Shown piece after piece: positions 6,942-14,071 of a stretch of 14,071 nt of DNA. Numbering within the stretch: the stretch's first letter is position 1; each line of letters begins with the position of its first letter. The notes under the pieces were generated by a model. The model was given only the letters and a program-made list of their open reading frames with translations. It made no database searches and was not told the origin of the DNA. Position numbers and translations under genes: made by a program. This stretch comes from Luminiphilus sp. (GTDB lineage: Bacteria; Pseudomonadota; Gammaproteobacteria; Pseudomonadales; Halieaceae), in contig JAHEJH010000246.1 in the NCBI GenBank assembly GCA_024638905.1, forward strand, positions 1 through 14,071, in the 5' to 3' direction.

Positions 6942-8492
6942 ACGGACGCCACAACAGAGCAAGCTCATGCCGAAGACACTTAGGCCGGCGCCACACAGGA
7001 TGCCCAGTTGGAGTGCCCGCTGCCACCACAGCCATTCCGCCCACATTGCGTGATCAGGCATCAGCCAAAGCAGGACCGACATCATCGCGACAGTTGCTAC
7101 GCCAAGCTGCGCCAGCCATTTGAGCGGCAAGCTACCGTTGGTTAACACCGCATCGCGCCGCAAGCCCCTGAAGAGCAATAAGGCGTTGAGCCATGCCGAC
7201 ACGCTAGTCGCCAGCGCCAGCCCCACGTGACCCAGGTTCAGCCACCACATCAGGGGAAACACAAAAGCAATGTTGAGCACCATATTGGCCGCCATGGCGA
7301 TGATACCAATGCGTACCGGCGTACGCATATCTTCTCGCGCGTAGAAGCCAGGGGCCAGCACCTTCACCAACATGAAGGCGCCCAAACCTAATGTATAGGC
7401 ACGCAAACTGGCGGCGGCCATCGCACGATCATCGCCGCTGAAAGCACCGTATTGAAACAACGTTGCCAAAAGTGGCTCGGCCAATATGGCGAGTGCCGCC
7501 GTCGCAGGAATCGCGATCAACAGCACGCTACGTATTGCCCAGCTCAGCGTACTGGCGAAAGCGGGATCGTCAGCACGGGCGCGCTGACCCGACAAAGTGG
7601 GCAGAATCACTGTGGCAATGGCAATGGCAAATACGCCCAGGGGGAGTTCTGTGAGGCGGTCCGAGTAGTAGAGCCAGGAAACACTGCCCGTCGGGAGCAG
7701 TGATGCCAGTACGGTATCGAGCAGCAAGTTAATCTGGCTGACCGAGACGCCGAACAAGGCCGGCACCATGAGCACCATGATCCGCCTGACACCCTCGTGC
7801 CGGGGAGCCCAGCGCGGCCGAGGCACCAGACCAATACCCGCCAGCGCAGGCACTTGAAACAGGAGCTGTGCAAACCCCGCGACCAACACGCCGAGGGCCA
7901 GCGCCACCACTGGCTCATCAAAACCGGGGGCGAACCAGAGGGCGGCCGCAATCAGGCTCAGGTTAAGCAATATGGGGGTCAGGGCGGGTACGGCAAAACG
8001 CTGGTAGCTGTTGAGAATGGCACCGGCGAATCCGGTCAGGGAGATCAGTAACAGGTAAGGAAACGTCAGCTTGATCAGGTTCCCCGTAAGCGCCAGCTTG
8101 GCGGGATCACGGAGAAAGCCGGGCGCAAAAATCGTTGCCACAACCGGTGATGCCATCACGGTAACGAGGGTCAGCAGCAGCAGGGTGCCACCGAGCACTC
8201 CGGCAACCCGGTCTACCAACGCTCTGACCGCAGCCTGACCGCCGTGCTCACGCGTGTCCGCTAATACGGGCACAAAAGCCTGCGCAAACGCGCCCTCTGC
8301 GAACAAGCGCCGTAAGAAATTGGGGATCTTGAAAGCCACGAAGAATGCGTCGGCGTTGCCGTTGGCACCGATCAGATTGGCAAGCACCACGTCGCGCAAC
8401 AAACCCAGCACGCGGGACAGCATGGTGGCGGAACCCACTACTGCAGAGGACTTAATGAGCTTTGGCTCCTGGATGCTATCCACAGTCGTCAT
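6921..8492 (-). CDS. murJ: Lipid II flippase MurJ (MviN)
   Basis: MurJ moves lipid II across the inner membrane for peptidoglycan synthesis. The 523-residue protein is hydrophobic throughout, consistent with the 14 membrane helices of the MOP superfamily. Essential residues of the E. coli protein are present with a 9-residue offset: Arg27 (SRVLG), Arg33 (LLRD), Asp48 (NADAFFVAF) and Arg61 (FLRRLFAEGAF). The SRVLGLLRD and FAEGAFAQAFVP segments are diagnostic. LYYSDRLTELPLGVF holds the central-cavity Arg equivalent to E. coli Arg270. The ATG is preceded by GGAA at a workable spacing. nudF ends 24 bp upstream and ribF starts 100 bp downstream. The murJ-ribF-ileS order is conserved in Pseudomonas-like Gammaproteobacteria, but no rpsT is seen next to murJ here. 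Confidence 0.97.
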   Translation of the reverse strand: MTTVDSIQEPKLIKSSAVVGSATMLSRVLGLLRDVVLANLIGANGNADAFFVAFKIPNFLRRLFAEGAFAQAFVPVLADTREHGGQAAVRALVDRVAGVLGGTLLLLTLVTVMASPVVATIFAPGFLRDPAKLALTGNLIKLTFPYLLLISLTGFAGAILNSYQRFAVPALTPILLNLSLIAAALWFAPGFDEPVVALALGVLVAGFAQLLFQVPALAGIGLVPRPRWAPRHEGVRRIMVLMVPALFGVSVSQINLLLDTVLASLLPTGSVSWLYYSDRLTELPLGVFAIAIATVILPTLSGQRARADDPAFASTLSWAIRSVLLIAIPATAALAILAEPLLATLFQYGAFSGDDRAMAAASLRAYTLGLGAFMLVKVLAPGFYAREDMRTPVRIGIIAMAANMVLNIAFVFPLMWWLNLGHVGLALATSVSAWLNALLLFRGLRRDAVLTNGSLPLKWLAQLGVATVAMMSVLLWLMPDHAMWAEWLWWQRALQLGILCGAGLSVFGMSLLCCGVRPADLRR

Positions 8493-8516
8493 GTTTATGT
8501 TCCGTTCACGTGGCGA

Positions 8517-9149
8517 TCAGTCGCCGTCGGAGCGCCACTGCGCGCGAAGCCGATCTGCATGGCGCGCCAACCACTGCAACGCGATAAGCGTGTGGCCGTT
8601 GTTGATCTCGTTGCGATCCAGCATCTGCATCACCTGTTCACGAGGGAGTTGATGCACCAAAATATCTTCGTGCTCACTCTCCAGACCCTGAACGGTACCT
8701 GGCTGAGACTGCGTCACTTCTCCAACAAAAAGCCGGATCTGCTCAGAGCAGGCGCCCGCGCTGGGGTAAAAGGTCGCAATGGGCTCCAAACGTCCCAAAC
8801 GGCACCCCGCCTCCTCCTCTGCCTCGCGGTGGACAACCTCGCTGTCCGATTCGCCCGCCTCCACGATGCCGGCAACAAGCTCCAGCATCCAGGGGCTGTG
8901 GCCATCGCGAAGCGCACCCACTCGAAACTGTTCAATCAGCACCAGTTCATCCTTAACCGGATCCCACGGCAGAACGCCCACGGCATCTCCGCGCTGAAAC
9001 AGCTCCCTGCGCATTGGGGCAGACCAACCGCCCTCAAACAATCGGTGACGCAGTGTCAGCGTCTCCAATGAAAAATAGCCGCGGAAGCTTTGCTCGCGTT
9101 GCTGAAGATCCACATCCTCCGCGCCGTAGCGCAGTCGGAATGCTGTCAA
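8517..9149 (-). CDS. nudF: Nudix hydrolase, ADP-ribose pyrophosphatase-like
   Basis: The 210-residue protein matches the E. coli ADP-ribose pyrophosphatase family in length and plan. It would cleave ADP-ribose to AMP and ribose 5-phosphate with Mg2+ in the cytoplasm. The N-terminal dimerisation domain includes FRGYFSLETLTLRHRLF (22-38). The Nudix box runs from Gly94: GIVEAGE, then REAEEEAG (108-115), fitting GX5EX7REUXEEXGU except that the last hydrophobic position is Cys116. A later acidic loop, SEHEDI (158-163), supplies the catalytic Glu of this family, and NGHTLIALQWL near 184-194 is typical. The frame opens at TTG 9170, but TTG at 9149 has GGAG 8 nt upstream, overlaps the pyrB stop as TTGA, and lines up with the E. 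coli N-terminus. Substrate preference is inferred from the family. Confidence 0.9.
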   Translation of the reverse strand: MTAFRLRYGAEDVDLQQREQSFRGYFSLETLTLRHRLFEGGWSAPMRRELFQRGDAVGVLPWDPVKDELVLIEQFRVGALRDGHSPWMLELVAGIVEAGESDSEVVHREAEEEAGCRLGRLEPIATFYPSAGACSEQIRLFVGEVTQSQPGTVQGLESEHEDILVHQLPREQVMQMLDRNEINNGHTLIALQWLARHADRLRAQWRSDGD

Positions 9150-10159
9150 AACCGGCGCTCCGTGTACCAATTCACCGGCGCCGAGTGCTGATCCACCTGG
9201 TCAGCCACATCCAGAATCAGCGCAAACAGCGCCATACGCACCAGCACGCCGTTGTCACTCTGACGGAAGATGGCCAGATTGGGGTTATCGTTGAGGTCGA
9301 TATCGAGCTCCCTGGCCCCCTCACGGGAATCTCTGGGCAAGGGGTGCATAATCACGGTATTGGGCTCACAGTTCGCCGTGTAGACGCTCTGGTTAAGCCG
9401 GAATCGGCCTCTGTACAGATCCGCCTCTTCGGGACTGGCGAAGCGCTCCTCTTGAATCCGGGTGCTGTACACGATGTCGACATCGGCGATGCCCGTCTCC
9501 AGCACATCGGTTTCAAGCACTTCGTGCCCAGCCTCTCGGAGCGTTCCTACCACCGCCTCGGGCATGCTGAGGGCCTCTGGGGAGACCAGACTGATGCGCA
9601 ACCCTTCAAACAGCGACAGGAGTTTTGACAGAGAGTGCACCGTTCTACCAAAACGCAGATCCCCCACCATAGCGACACGCAGGCCATCGAGCGCGCGCTG
9701 CCGGCCCGCCAGCTCCGAGCGAATCGTGTAGAGGTCCAATAACGCCTGACTGGGATGCTCGTTTGCGCCATCGCCACCATTGATCACTGGCACCCGACTG
9801 GCCGCCGCAAACTCCGAGACCGAGCCATCCTCGGGATGGCGCATCACGATGATGTCGGAATAACCGCTCAACACGCGTGCGGTGTCATACAGCGATTCAC
9901 CCTTGGCGATCGCAGAGTGCTCAAAGCCCGTGGTTTCCCGCACCTCGCCGCCGAGCAGGTTAAAAGCGCTGCCAAAACTGATTCGGGTGCGGGTGGACGG
10001 CTCAAAGAACATGGAGCCAAGGATGGCGCCGTCGAGTACGCGGGTCATGCGCTCGCGATGCGCATACGGTCGCATTGCGTCGGCAACGGTGAACAATCGC
10101 TCAACATCAGCCCGCTCAAATTGACTGATGCTCAGAATATGGCTGCCGGCGAATTGCAT
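9146..10159 (-). CDS. pyrB: Aspartate carbamoyltransferase catalytic chain (long variant)
   Basis: PyrB condenses carbamoyl phosphate with L-aspartate, the first committed step of pyrimidine synthesis. The 337-residue protein shows the carbamoyl-phosphate loop FFEPSTRTRISF (51-62), the KGESLYDTARVLS loop with Lys86, VMRHPE (Arg107), NGGDGANEHPSQALLDLYT with His135, VAMVGDLRFGRTVHSL, STRIQEER and MHPLPRDSREGA. It is longer than E. coli PyrB (311) at both ends and closely resembles the long form I recall from Shewanella-like bacteria. No pyrI regulatory gene or pyrC-like gene is adjacent, so the holoenzyme type is unclear. The frame can begin at GTG 10168, but ATG at 10159 has GGAG at 8 nt, against only 4-5 nt for the GTG. 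sbcB ends 39 bp upstream, and the nudF start overlaps the stop. Confidence 0.95.
   Translation of the reverse strand: MQFAGSHILSISQFERADVERLFTVADAMRPYAHRERMTRVLDGAILGSMFFEPSTRTRISFGSAFNLLGGEVRETTGFEHSAIAKGESLYDTARVLSGYSDIIVMRHPEDGSVSEFAAASRVPVINGGDGANEHPSQALLDLYTIRSELAGRQRALDGLRVAMVGDLRFGRTVHSLSKLLSLFEGLRISLVSPEALSMPEAVVGTLREAGHEVLETDVLETGIADVDIVYSTRIQEERFASPEEADLYRGRFRLNQSVYTANCEPNTVIMHPLPRDSREGARELDIDLNDNPNLAIFRQSDNGVLVRMALFALILDVADQVDQHSAPVNWYTERRF
9158..9161 (-). promoter_or_regulatory. Ribosome binding site that decides the TTG start of nudF
   Basis: The minus strand reads GGAG, 8 nt before TTG at 9149, inside the last codons of pyrB. The alternative upstream TTG at 9170 lacks a comparable site. 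Confidence 0.6.
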
Positions 10160-10167
10160 GCACTGCA

Positions 10168-10171
10168 CTCC
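10168..10171 (-). promoter_or_regulatory. Ribosome binding site that decides the ATG start of pyrB
   Basis: The minus strand reads GGAG, 8 nt before ATG at 10159. It overlaps the alternative GTG codon at 10168, which argues against that codon. The 39-bp gap to sbcB shows no pyrimidine-attenuator-like leader. Confidence 0.6.
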
Positions 10172-10198
10172 ACTGCTATCTCGCTATTGTAGCGCCGA

Positions 10199-11641
10199 TC
10201 ATCCCTCCACTGACAGCGCTCTGACCCACTCTTCGAGCTGATTCAGTGCTGTCAGGGTGTTTTCCGTCACCTCGGGACGCGCGCGCTCCTCGGCAAGTTC
10301 TGCCTCAAACTGGGTCAGGGAAAAAGATCCCTCCTGCCACTGGAGCTGACAGTGCTCTCGCCACTGCGCGGCTTCCGCATCGCTCAGCGTATGAGGGAAG
10401 TTGCGGGCCCGATAACGGAACAGCATTTCGGGCAGTCGGGGATCGGTAAACGGAAAGCTCTGGTCGCCCAATGCCGCGGGGTCTTCGGCGATAGCCCGTT
10501 CGCAGAGACTGCGGTCTCCGTCACTCACGAAGCCGTTGTAGAGCAGCTGATCCGGATCAGACCGCTCCGGGAAACTTTGCGCCTGCCACAGGCTTTGAAA
10601 GCGCGTCATAAAGCCGGCCTGATCAGCAGCGCGCGCTTCCCTCAACAGGGACAAGTGTCGTCGATGCAGGTCACCATCCAGCCCCAATGACTCCGCCACC
10701 CCACCTGCCATCCACTGGGTCGGCAGTAGCACTGGCGCACGGTTGAGGCGAATGGTCTTGATAGGCGGTCTCTCCACCCCCTCGGGTAGTTCCGCCTGCG
10801 GGGTGAACAAATGCTGACGCACGATGTCAGTGGGCTGTTCGAGAAAGTCCGGCGATTTACCCAGGTCGACGCAGATCAAGTCACTGTTATTCGTGGGGTG
10901 CCAGGCAACCGGTACGACCAATGCCAAATTGTGTCTCGCACCACCGAACATCCCCGACACATGAACCAGTGGCGTCAATTCATCCAGATTCACCAACGCA
11001 CTGACCGCGCGCTTCGTACGCTGACGGTGCAGGGTGTCAAACAAGTTCTCGTCACAGCGCCTCAACAATTTGGCGATCTCAATAGTGGCCACAACATCAG
11101 CCATCGCATCGTGCGCCGCACCGTGCTCAATACCATTGGCTGCGGTGAGGTCCTCGAGCCTGAAACTGGTGAAACCATCCTCTCTCACCGGCCACTCGAC
11201 TCCCGCAGGGCGCAGCGCCCGGTACGCACGGGTCACATCCAGCAGATCCCAACGACTGTTGCCGTTTTGCCACTCTCTGCCGTAGGGGTCACGGAGACTG
11301 CGCCATAGGGCAAACCGGGTGATCTCGTCGTCAAAGCGAATCGAGTTGTAGCCAATCCCGCAGGTTTTCGGTTGAGCGAGCTCTTGGTGAATACGGGCGA
11401 TGAATGCCACCTCGGGCAGCCCGCGCTCTGCAGCCAGCTGTGGCGTAATACCGGTCACCCGGATCGCGGCAGGATGAGGCAGTCGGTCGGGGGTGGGGCG
11501 TGCGTAGAGGGTGAGGGGTTCGCCAATGATCTCTAAAGCAGCATTGGTGCGAACCCCAGCAAACTGCCAGGGTCGATCCAAAGTGGCGTCTGCCCCGGAG
11601 GTTTCGTAATCGTGCCAGTAAAAGGTCTCAGATGAGCTCAA
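10199..11641 (-). CDS. sbcB: Exodeoxyribonuclease I
   Basis: ExoI degrades single-stranded DNA 3' to 5' and acts in mismatch repair and recombination. At 480 residues it is close to E. coli SbcB (475). All five DEDDh catalytic residues appear with a 4-residue offset from E. coli: Asp11 and Glu13 (WHDYETSG), Asp104 (YNSIRFDDE), and His177 and Asp182 (GAAHDAMADV). The segments LDRPWQFAG, VTGITPQ and NSRWDLLDV, and the C-terminal FRYRARNFP, fit the family, whose C-terminal SH3-like and helical domains bind SSB and DNA. The start is TTG at 11641, inside the final codons of fumarase with a 14-nt overlap. No ATG or GTG lies between the last upstream in-frame positions and the catalytic HDYET, and an AGCAGG segment sits just before it. 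Expression is probably coupled to fumarase. Confidence 0.95.
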   Translation of the reverse strand: MSSSETFYWHDYETSGADATLDRPWQFAGVRTNAALEIIGEPLTLYARPTPDRLPHPAAIRVTGITPQLAAERGLPEVAFIARIHQELAQPKTCGIGYNSIRFDDEITRFALWRSLRDPYGREWQNGNSRWDLLDVTRAYRALRPAGVEWPVREDGFTSFRLEDLTAANGIEHGAAHDAMADVVATIEIAKLLRRCDENLFDTLHRQRTKRAVSALVNLDELTPLVHVSGMFGGARHNLALVVPVAWHPTNNSDLICVDLGKSPDFLEQPTDIVRQHLFTPQAELPEGVERPPIKTIRLNRAPVLLPTQWMAGGVAESLGLDGDLHRRHLSLLREARAADQAGFMTRFQSLWQAQSFPERSDPDQLLYNGFVSDGDRSLCERAIAEDPAALGDQSFPFTDPRLPEMLFRYRARNFPHTLSDAEAAQWREHCQLQWQEGSFSLTQFEAELAEERARPEVTENTLTALNQLEEWVRALSVEG

Positions 11642-13145
11642 GCGCCTGCTCTTCGATCTGTACTTTCCAGATCTGCGGCCCCGTCACGTGCACCGATTCA
11701 CCCTGACTGTCGACCGCGACGCTGACCGGCATATCGCGCACCGTAAAGGCGTAGATCGCCTCCATACCCAGATCTTCGAAAGCCACCACTTCGGCTTTGG
11801 TCACCGCTTGCGAGACAAGATAGGCCGCACCGCCCACCGCCATGAGATAGACCGCACCATGCTTTTTAATCGCCTCCACCGCCACGGGGCCGCGCTCCGC
11901 CTTGCCGATCATGCCCGCGAGCCCGGTTTCCTGAAGGATGTAATCGGTAAATTTGTCCATTCGCGTTGCCGTCGTGGGGCCTGCCGGGCCCACCGCTTCG
12001 TCTCTCACCGGGTCAACGGGGCCCACGTAGTAGATAAACTTGCCCGCCAAATCGACCGGAAGCGATTCGCCCTGCTCAAGCATCTGAGTCATGCGCTTAT
12101 GCGCCGCATCCCGCCCTGTGAGCATGGTGCCCGACAGCAAAAGCGTTTCGCCGGGCTGCCAGGTATGAATCTCCTCGCGGGTCACGGTATCGAGATTGAC
12201 ACGACGCACCGACTCACCCGGCTCCCAGCTGATATCCGGCCACTGATCCACGTCAGGCGGTGCCTGCAAGGCGGGTCCTTCGCCAGTCAGCGTAAAGTGC
12301 GCGTGACGCGTGGCCGCACAGTTGGGGATCATGGCCACCGGCAGTGATGCCGCGTGGGTAGGATAGTCCTTGATCTTCACGTCCAGCACCGTCGTCAGGC
12401 CACCAAGGCCCTGCGCGCCAATGCCGGTGCGGTTCGCCGCATCCATGATCTCGAGACGCAGCTCTTCAATCCGACTCTGCGGCCCACGGGCACGGAGCTC
12501 GTGAATATCCACAGGCGCCATCAGTGATTCCTTGGCCAGCACCATCGCCTTTTCAGCGGTGCCACCAATCCCAATCCCGAGAATGCCCGGGGGACACCAG
12601 CCCGCGCCCATTGTCGGTAGCGTCTTGGCCACCCAATCGACGATGCTGTCCGAGGGGTTCAGCATCACCAGCTTCGATTTATTCTCAGAGCCGCCCCCCT
12701 TCGCCGCCACGTGAACGCTGACCGTGTTTCCCGGTACCAGTCGGGTATGAATCACCGCCGGCGTGTTGTCTTTGGTGTTCTGGCGACGCCCGGCAGGATC
12801 CTCAAGAATGGAAGCGCGAAGGGTGTTATCGGGATGGGTGTAGGCGCGGCGTACACCCTCGTTGATCATGTCATCGAGAGACATCTCTGCCTCCCACTGC
12901 ACCGACATGCCGATCTCAATGAACACGGTGACAATGCCCGTGTCCTGACAGATGGGTCGATGCCCCATGGCGCACATGCGCGAGTTAATGAGAATCTGCG
13001 CCATCGCGTCTTTAGCAGCAGGATTGCGCTCCATCTCCCACGCGCGGTGGACAGCCTGCACAAAATCGAGCGGGTGATAGTAAGAGATGAACTGCAGCGC
13101 GTCGGCGACGCTGTCAATCAGATCCTGCTGTTTGATTACGGTCAT
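11628..13145 (-). CDS. Fumarate hydratase, class I (4Fe-4S)
   Basis: Class I fumarase interconverts fumarate and L-malate with an oxygen-sensitive 4Fe-4S cluster in the TCA cycle. The 505-residue protein has fused alpha and beta domains. Likely cluster cysteines are Cys66 (HRPICQDTG), Cys184 (GAGWCPPGILGIGIGGT) and Cys276 (IPNCAATRHAHF). The segments AAKGGGSENKSK (147-158), IGAQGLGG and, in the beta domain, GPAGPTTATRMD are typical of the family. It is shorter than E. coli FumA/FumB and resembles the roughly 505-residue enzyme of Pseudomonas. The frame opens at 13193, but ATG at 13145 (MTVIKQQDLIDSV) begins the recognisable homologous region and avoids overlapping the upstream gene. GGGAG lies about 12 nt before it, a rather long spacing. 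sbcB starts inside its last codons. I give no symbol because fumA, fumB and fum are used inconsistently. Confidence 0.95.
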   Translation of the reverse strand: MTVIKQQDLIDSVADALQFISYYHPLDFVQAVHRAWEMERNPAAKDAMAQILINSRMCAMGHRPICQDTGIVTVFIEIGMSVQWEAEMSLDDMINEGVRRAYTHPDNTLRASILEDPAGRRQNTKDNTPAVIHTRLVPGNTVSVHVAAKGGGSENKSKLVMLNPSDSIVDWVAKTLPTMGAGWCPPGILGIGIGGTAEKAMVLAKESLMAPVDIHELRARGPQSRIEELRLEIMDAANRTGIGAQGLGGLTTVLDVKIKDYPTHAASLPVAMIPNCAATRHAHFTLTGEGPALQAPPDVDQWPDISWEPGESVRRVNLDTVTREEIHTWQPGETLLLSGTMLTGRDAAHKRMTQMLEQGESLPVDLAGKFIYYVGPVDPVRDEAVGPAGPTTATRMDKFTDYILQETGLAGMIGKAERGPVAVEAIKKHGAVYLMAVGGAAYLVSQAVTKAEVVAFEDLGMEAIYAFTVRDMPVSVAVDSQGESVHVTGPQIWKVQIEEQALELI

Positions 13146-13173
13146 CGCGATGGTGTGCTCCCGATTGCCATTC

Positions 13174-13911
13174 CTATTGCATGCCCGGCGCATTCATCGC
13201 CGCCATGTCAGCCTCAAGCTGCGCGATGTTGGCGTTCACCTGCCGCCGAAACGCATTGATCGATTCGATCCACTCGGCATTGCTCTCAACTTGTTTACGC
13301 AAGGCGGCGCGCTCGAGGTTCGATTTATTGAGCCCGTCTGCCAGACGCTCTACGTCGGTTTGCGCCCGCTGAGCACTCGCTGCGAGGCGCTCCAAATCGC
13401 CGGCCACTTGTGTCAAAGCTGCCAATTCAGACTGCATCGCCGTTAATTGCTCGGCCTGTGTCGTAGTTTTGTTATTGAGCCCCGTGATTTGCTTTTCCTG
13501 AGTCACCGCCGTTTTCTCGAGTTTGGTGATCTTGGCGTTGCTGGTCTTGCGAGCATCCCAGAGCTTGCGCACTTCGGTGTCGAGCAGGCGGAGCTGGGCG
13601 CCCATTGCCGTGGCCGATTTACTCACTGTTTCGTCAGTGTCTGATAGCAATGCCTCCAGATCGGAGACGCGGGCCTGGGTAGCCTTTTGCTGGGTCTGTG
13701 AGGCGTCCAACAAAGTTTGTAACTGCCAGGCCCAGCCACAGGCGATACCTCCCACTGCCAGCGCAATGGTCAGCAGCAGCCTCGCCATCAGTCCCATCGT
13801 CGCCTCACCGCGGGGTGCACGTGGCGGAATCGCCCCACGTGGCGCAGAGGAGATGGCCTCCTCGCGATTGGCTGTGAATGAGGGAATATCGTTGAGTTCG
13901 TCGCGCGACAT
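13174..13911 (-). CDS. Membrane-anchored coiled-coil protein of unknown function
   Basis: I do not recognise this 245-residue protein. Residues 1-40 are polar with two APRG motifs (23-26, 32-35). A single hydrophobic segment follows at about 41-62 (LMARLLLTIALAVGGIACGW). The remainder to about 240 is rich in Ala, Gln, Glu, Lys and Leu with heptad-like spacing, so it should form a long coiled coil, with a more distinctive LRLLDTEVRKLWDARK stretch at about 107-122. Positive charges sit before the membrane segment, suggesting an N-in topology with the coiled coil in the periplasm (inference). There is no cleavable signal or lipobox. The gene ends 28 bp before fumarase and has a TATAAT-type promoter, so the two may be co-transcribed. 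The frame can open at GTG 13920; ATG 13911 is preferred. A structural or scaffold role is possible but unproven. Confidence 0.8.
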   Translation of the reverse strand: MSRDELNDIPSFTANREEAISSAPRGAIPPRAPRGEATMGLMARLLLTIALAVGGIACGWAWQLQTLLDASQTQQKATQARVSDLEALLSDTDETVSKSATAMGAQLRLLDTEVRKLWDARKTSNAKITKLEKTAVTQEKQITGLNNKTTTQAEQLTAMQSELAALTQVAGDLERLAASAQRAQTDVERLADGLNKSNLERAALRKQVESNAEWIESINAFRRQVNANIAQLEADMAAMNAPGMQ

Positions 13912-13938
13912 AGTCGTCACTCGTTATCGGATGTGGGA

Positions 13939-13966
13939 ATTATATCTCTCTGCACCCACTTGGCGA
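13939..13966 (-). promoter_or_regulatory. Predicted sigma-70 promoter for the coiled-coil gene and fumarase
   Basis: On the minus strand a perfect TATAAT (13944-13939) stands 16 nt from TCGCCA (13966-13961, four of six -35 bases). Transcription would begin near 13932, about 21 nt before the ATG at 13911. This is the best -10 element seen in the gaps between genes. Confidence 0.5.
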
Positions 13967-14022
13967 CGACAGGTTGGATTATTCCCGCTCACTACAACGG
14001 GGGGATGTAAGGGCGCTTTCGT

Positions 14023-14045
14023 TGGAGGCAGGTGCTGGAGGCAGG
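14023..14045. repeat. Short tandem repeat at the window edge
   Basis: TGGAGGCAGG occurs at 14023-14032 and again at 14036-14045, a 13-bp period with two copies. The rest of 13967-14071 holds no gene I can support. It may be the upstream region of a divergent or preceding gene outside the window. Confidence 0.5.
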
Positions 14046-14071
14046 CTTTAGAGCCAGGGACTGCTGCTAGG

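Noticed and set aside
13146..13193. Upstream extension of fumarase by 16 residues
   Set aside because: It would overlap the coiled-coil gene and add a basic stretch not typical of class I fumarase.
13818..13844. CACGTGGCG repeated twice within the coiled-coil gene
   Set aside because: It lies in codons near the two APRG motifs. Two copies 18 bp apart are more likely a coding repeat than an operator or CRISPR-like array.
14023..14045. TGGAGGCAGG tandem copies as a regulatory iteron
   Set aside because: Only two copies at the window edge, with no partner gene or origin features in view. Kept only as a short repeat.

Overview
The window is a dense chromosomal housekeeping region. All twelve genes I can support lie on the minus strand, so biological order runs from high to low coordinates. 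Base composition is GC-rich (roughly 60% by eye, not computed) and looks even throughout. The block murJ-ribF-ileS-lspA-fkpB-ispH followed by a type IV pilin-like gene is the order known from Pseudomonas and related Gammaproteobacteria. PyrB resembles the long variant I recall from marine Gammaproteobacteria such as Shewanella. I infer a gammaproteobacterium, perhaps of the marine Cellvibrionales/Halieaceae type. The family-level guess is weak.

Layout in transcription order: (1) 13911-13174, a membrane-anchored coiled-coil protein of unknown function behind a promoter-like TATAAT; (2) 13145-11628, class I (4Fe-4S) fumarase; (3) 11641-10199, exonuclease I (sbcB), starting inside the fumarase gene; (4) 10159-9146, aspartate carbamoyltransferase (pyrB); (5) 9149-8517, an ADP-ribose pyrophosphatase-like Nudix hydrolase (nudF), overlapping pyrB; (6) 8492-6921, lipid II flippase murJ; (7) 6820-5885, riboflavin kinase/FAD synthetase (ribF), with a likely promoter of its own; (8) 5881-3077, isoleucyl-tRNA synthetase (ileS); (9) 3084-2560, lipoprotein signal peptidase (lspA); (10) 2555-2109, SlpA-type FKBP prolyl isomerase (fkpB); (11) 2109-1153, ispH of the MEP isoprenoid pathway; (12) 999-457, a single GspH/FimT-type pseudopilin; (13) 342-1, the first 114 codons of glutamine-dependent NAD+ synthetase (nadE), cut by the window edge. 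That is twelve complete genes plus the nadE fragment.

The genes are tightly packed. ribF-ileS-lspA-fkpB-ispH are joined by gaps of 4 nt or less, or by overlaps, and are probably co-transcribed. fumarase-sbcB and pyrB-nudF also overlap. The products do not form one pathway. They serve central metabolism (fumarase, PyrB, NadE, RibF), envelope biogenesis (MurJ, LspA), isoprenoids (IspH), translation (IleS), folding (FkpB), nucleotide clean-up (NudF) and DNA repair (SbcB).

No stretch over 300 bases lacks a gene. The longest gene-free stretches are 1000-1152 (a possible stem-loop and the pilin ribosome binding site), 343-456 (nadE ribosome binding site only), 6821-6920 (ribF promoter and a small duplication of the murJ tail) and 13912-14071 (promoter and a short repeat). 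I found no tRNA, rRNA, CRISPR array, insertion sequence, prophage or defence system, and no convincing new multi-gene system. The items most worth a second look are the coiled-coil protein beside fumarase, the lone pilin between ispH and nadE, and the three TTG starts embedded at upstream stop codons.
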